From JAGOUU01 sp964609155 (GTDB taxonomy: Bacteria > Pseudomonadota > Gammaproteobacteria > JAGOUU01): 35,517 nt of DNA. The stretch lies in the NCBI GenBank assembly GCA_964609155.1, contig CAZSRF010000026.1:1-35517 (forward strand), written 5' to 3'. Position numbers and translations under genes: made by a program. The notes beneath the pieces were generated by a model that saw nothing but the letters and a program-made list of their open reading frames with translations, ran no database searches and was not told where the DNA came from. Of this stretch, positions 32,875 through 35,517 are shown piece by piece (position 1 is the stretch's first letter; each line of letters starts with the position of its first letter).

Positions 32875-33825
32875 TTAATTATTTTGAAATTGCATTAATT
32901 GTTCTTTAGTTAGAATAAATACTCCAGAACCACCATTTGTTAACTCTATCCACATAAATGGAACTGTAGGAAAAGCTTCTTCTAAGTTTTGTTGAGAGGC
33001 GCCTACTTCCATAATTATACAGCCATTATCAGCTAAATAATCAGCGGCTTGTTTTAATATTTCTCTTACACAATCCAAGCCATCATCACCAGAGGCTAGT
33101 GCATTTCTGGGTTCATGAGTGTATTCTTGAGGCAACAATTGCATAGCTTGCGCATCAACATAGGGAGGATTAGATAATATTAACTGGTATCTTGCACCTT
33201 TGTCTTTTGGAATGCATTCAAATAAATCTGATTGAATTAAATTAATTACTTCTGAATAACCGTAATCTGAAACATTAATTTTAGCAACTTCTAAAGCTTT
33301 AGTTGAAATATCTGTAGCATCAATTTTTATATCTATTCCCTGCTCTAAAAAATGATGAGCTAAAGCACAGGCTATACACCCACTGCCTGTACCTATTTCT
33401 AATATTTTTAGTTGCTTTTGAGGATTATATTCTAACCATGGTTCAAAATTTTGTTTTATTAACTCAGCTATAGGAGAACGAGGAATTAATACTCTGTTAT
33501 CCACATAAAAATCCATATCCATAAACCAAGCTTCATTAGTTATATATGGTAATGGCATGCGATCATTAATTCTTTTTTCTAATAACTGGTAAATTTCATC
33601 TTTTTCAGAGCAAGTTAGTTTTGAATCTAACAGAAAATTAATTTGGTTGATAGGAAATTTTAAATAAAATTGTAATAAAGCCAAAGCCTCATCCCAAGAG
33701 TTATCCGTGCCATGACCATAGAATAACTCATTTGTTTCAAATTGCGTGACTACCCAACGCAAAATATCTCTAATAGTATCCAGTTGATCTGTAAATTCTT
33801 CATAGTGTAGCTGTGTTAAAGTCAT
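32875..33825 (-). CDS. prmB: ribosomal protein uL3 (L3) N5-glutamine methyltransferase
   Basis: PrmB methylates a glutamine of ribosomal protein L3 using S-adenosylmethionine. The 316-residue protein has an N-terminal helical domain (about 1-95) and the linker DNRVLIPRSPIAELI (109-123), where the PRSP form separates PrmB from HemK/PrmC (PRPET). Motif I is ILEIGTGSGC (141-150), and the catalytic NPPY lies at 219-222 followed by VDAQAMQLLPQEYTHEPR. It is first in a prmB-asd-fimV run on the minus strand and divergent from the M20 peptidase gene, with 108 nt between starts. Confidence 0.95.
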   Translation of the reverse strand: MTLTQLHYEEFTDQLDTIRDILRWVVTQFETNELFYGHGTDNSWDEALALLQFYLKFPINQINFLLDSKLTCSEKDEIYQLLEKRINDRMPLPYITNEAWFMDMDFYVDNRVLIPRSPIAELIKQNFEPWLEYNPQKQLKILEIGTGSGCIACALAHHFLEQGIDIKIDATDISTKALEVAKINVSDYGYSEVINLIQSDLFECIPKDKGARYQLILSNPPYVDAQAMQLLPQEYTHEPRNALASGDDGLDCVREILKQAADYLADNGCIIMEVGASQQNLEEAFPTVPFMWIELTNGGSGVFILTKEQLMQFQNN

Positions 33826-33933
33826 GATATAATGCCTTTACTTATTTAAATCTGTAACATAATAACCAAGAAACAACTAAAAATATAGTCAAATCTCAAA
33901 AAAATCAGGACAACCAACTAGGATAAATTATCA

Positions 33934-35358
33934 ATGGATAGTAACCAATACCAAAGCATTAGTAATTTTATAAAAGACACTTGGCAAAGCTCTATAACCG
34001 AAGAACTAGAAAACTATATTAAAATCCCCTGTAAATCACCTGCTTTTGATGAAAAATGGCAAGAAAATAAATTTCTTGATGCAGCTGTTACCCAATTTAA
34101 AACATGGGTGTTGGCGCAAAATATACCTAATTTATCATTAGAAGTTGTAGTGTTACCTAATAGGACACCTTTATTATATATAGAAATTGCTGCTAACTGT
34201 TCCCATCAAGAAACTATTTTATTGTATGGACACTTAGATAAACAGCCAGAAATGATTGGCTGGGATGAAGACAAGGCCCCGTGGAAGCCCGTTATCACAG
34301 ATAATAAGTTATATGGCCGTGGCGGAGCGGACGATGGTTATGCTTTATTTGGGGCACTTACCGCAATTAATGCTCTTAATAAAGCAAACCTTGCTCACCC
34401 TAGATGTGTTATTGTGATTGAAGCCTGTGAAGAAAGCGGTAGCTATGATCTACCTTTTTATGTTGATTATTTAAAAAATAAACTTAAAGAGCCTAGTTTA
34501 ATAATATGCTTAGATTCAGGTTGCGGCAATTATGAGCAGTTTTGGCTTACCACTTCGTTACGAGGCAATATACGAGGTGTTTTAAATGTTGAAGTTATTA
34601 AAGAAGGAGTACATTCTGGAGCCTCCAGTGGTATTGTCCCATCTAGCTTTAGAATAGCCCGCCAGTTATTAAACCGTATTGAGAATGAGAAAACTGGCGA
34701 AATTCTTTTAAAAGAACTTTATTGTAATATACCGCCTGAAAGAATAGAGCAGGCAAAAAAAACAGCCTTAATCTTAGGTAAAAATATTTATAAAGATTTT
34801 CCTTTCCATGATAACGTCGAGCCGGTAACGCTAGACAATGTTGAGTTATTACTCAATAGAACCTGGCGTCCACAATTGGCTATCACTGGTGCTGGTGGCT
34901 TGCCGGATATTCCTCAAGCTGGCAACGTAATGCGCTCTCTTACAAGCCTTGTTCTTTCTATGCGAATCCCACCAATGGTTAATGCAAAGATTGCTCTTGA
35001 AGCTCTAAAAAATACTCTAGAAAAAGCACCTCCCTATAATAGTAAAATTTCTTTTGTTCCAGAAGCACTACCAGCCAACGGTTGGAATGCTCCTGTTACT
35101 ACAGATTGGTTACAATCTGCTGTTGATTCCGCATCAACATTAGCATTTAATAAACCCTCTGCTTCATGGGGTGAAGGTGGCACTATCCCGTTTATGGCTA
35201 TGCTTGGAGAGAAGTTTCCAAAAGCTCAGTTTGTTATTACGGGAGTGCTAGGTCCGCATTCAAATGCTCATGGACCAAACGAATTTTTACATTTACCAAT
35301 GGCAGAAAAAATTACAGGCTGTGTAGCATATATTATTAACAAGTTTTGCAATAATTAA
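33934..35358 (+). CDS. M20 family metallopeptidase (dipeptidase-like)
   Basis: This is a two-zinc exopeptidase/amidohydrolase of 474 residues. The M20 residues are visible: H100 and catalytic D102 in LYGHLDKQPEM, D133 in GRGGADDGY, the Glu pair at 166-167 in EACEESGS, the Asp in CLDSGCGNY, and the late His in GPHSNAHGPNE. A lid/dimerisation domain occupies about 215-370, with VHSGASSGIVPSSF typical of the CNDP-like M20 group. There is no signal peptide, so it is cytoplasmic, probably cleaving dipeptides. A weak AGGA precedes the ATG. Proteins of this layout are found in Legionella-type genomes. The exact substrate is unknown. Confidence 0.9.
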   Translation: MDSNQYQSISNFIKDTWQSSITEELENYIKIPCKSPAFDEKWQENKFLDAAVTQFKTWVLAQNIPNLSLEVVVLPNRTPLLYIEIAANCSHQETILLYGHLDKQPEMIGWDEDKAPWKPVITDNKLYGRGGADDGYALFGALTAINALNKANLAHPRCVIVIEACEESGSYDLPFYVDYLKNKLKEPSLIICLDSGCGNYEQFWLTTSLRGNIRGVLNVEVIKEGVHSGASSGIVPSSFRIARQLLNRIENEKTGEILLKELYCNIPPERIEQAKKTALILGKNIYKDFPFHDNVEPVTLDNVELLLNRTWRPQLAITGAGGLPDIPQAGNVMRSLTSLVLSMRIPPMVNAKIALEALKNTLEKAPPYNSKISFVPEALPANGWNAPVTTDWLQSAVDSASTLAFNKPSASWGEGGTIPFMAMLGEKFPKAQFVITGVLGPHSNAHGPNEFLHLPMAEKITGCVAYIINKFCNN

Positions 35359-35379
35359 CCACTTTCGTACCTAACGCAT

Positions 35380-35503
35380 CCCAGGTCTAGTTCAAGGACT
35401 GGGTGGTTCTGGTCGATCATCTCTCTAACCAGTTTTATCAAACGCTTTATCGTACATTCGCAGTAATAGCTCAGCCCCTAGGCCATAACTAGTGATGGGG
35501 GCT
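35380..35503. other. non-genic right edge with three stem-loops
   Basis: After the M20 gene the base composition becomes richer in G+C, and three stems follow in series. CCCA-G-GTC/GAC-TGGG spans 35380-35403. CTGGT/ACCAG spans 35409-35432. AGCCCC/GGGGCT spans 35473-35503, followed on the plus strand by CAATTTTTAAAAA, so the last could be an intrinsic terminator. Short open frames exist on both strands without start signals. It may be a structured RNA, a dispersed repeat or the end of a mobile element cut by the window edge. Confidence 0.4.
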
Positions 35504-35517
35504 CAATTTTTAAAAAG

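Noticed and set aside
35385..35403. tRNA T-arm-like GTCTAGTTCAAGGAC sequence at the right edge
   Set aside because: No acceptor stem, anticodon arm or D-arm can be formed around it.
1..35517. CRISPR array, toxin-antitoxin pair, prophage or restriction system
   Set aside because: No regularly spaced repeats, cas genes, phage structural genes or small paired reading frames were found on either strand.

Overview
The window is strongly A+T-rich and reads as the chromosome of a Gram-negative gammaproteobacterium. The lineage markers are the lpxK / Trm112-like / kdsB order behind msbA, a LolCD(E)-type lipoprotein exporter, FimV, PrmB, a YoaA/DinG-type helicase, a Mip-like FKBP and a SUF operon led by an Rrf2 regulator. 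Gene content and base composition suggest a host-associated relative of the Legionellales/Coxiella or Francisella groups. This placement is inference; no rRNA or other decisive marker is present.

Layout. 1-100: short, comparatively G+C-rich hairpins and the tail of a possible truncated reading frame. 105-659: an unrecognised membrane protein. 927-6895 (minus strand): an envelope operon, msbA - lpxK - Trm112-like - kdsB - lolC/E - lolD, covering lipid A flipping, lipid A 4'-phosphorylation, Kdo activation and lipoprotein release. 7034-8995: a YoaA-type Fe-S helicase. 9216-9665: a lysine-rich histone H1-like protein with its own promoter and terminator. 10048-12450 (plus): a Lon protease that looks closer to the second (AsrA-like) Lon branch than to classical Lon. 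12552-14621 (minus): an exported phosphodiesterase/alkaline-phosphatase superfamily enzyme.

14691-20799 (minus) is a complete SUF-type iron-sulfur operon, sufR-sufB-sufC-sufD-sufS-sufT plus a Rieske ferredoxin. The genes overlap or are tightly packed. A perfect 7-1-7 palindrome lies in the spacer between the apparent -35 and -10 boxes of sufR, which is a strong candidate autoregulatory operator. 20996-22501 is a secreted GDSL/SGNH lipase. 22822-23142 is a one-RRM RNA-binding protein with an amphipathic, basic N-terminus. Then come an alpha/beta hydrolase (minus), an M17 leucyl aminopeptidase overlapping pyrC (plus), AmpG (minus), a Mip-like exported prolyl isomerase (plus), an IS66 transposase relic, FimV, asd and prmB (minus), and an M20 peptidase (plus). 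The final ~150 bases hold three stem-loops and no clear gene.

Themes. Most genes are housekeeping. The accessory interest lies in (i) the SUF operator, (ii) short tandem repeats of 7-12 bp sitting on or near the stop codons of several genes, with repeats inside others, (iii) the histone H1-like and RRM proteins, (iv) exported hydrolases that could act on host material, and (v) structured, mobile-element-like sequence at both window edges and beside fimV. I did not find a clearly new multi-gene system. The best leads are the operator, the slippage-prone gene ends and the RRM protein.
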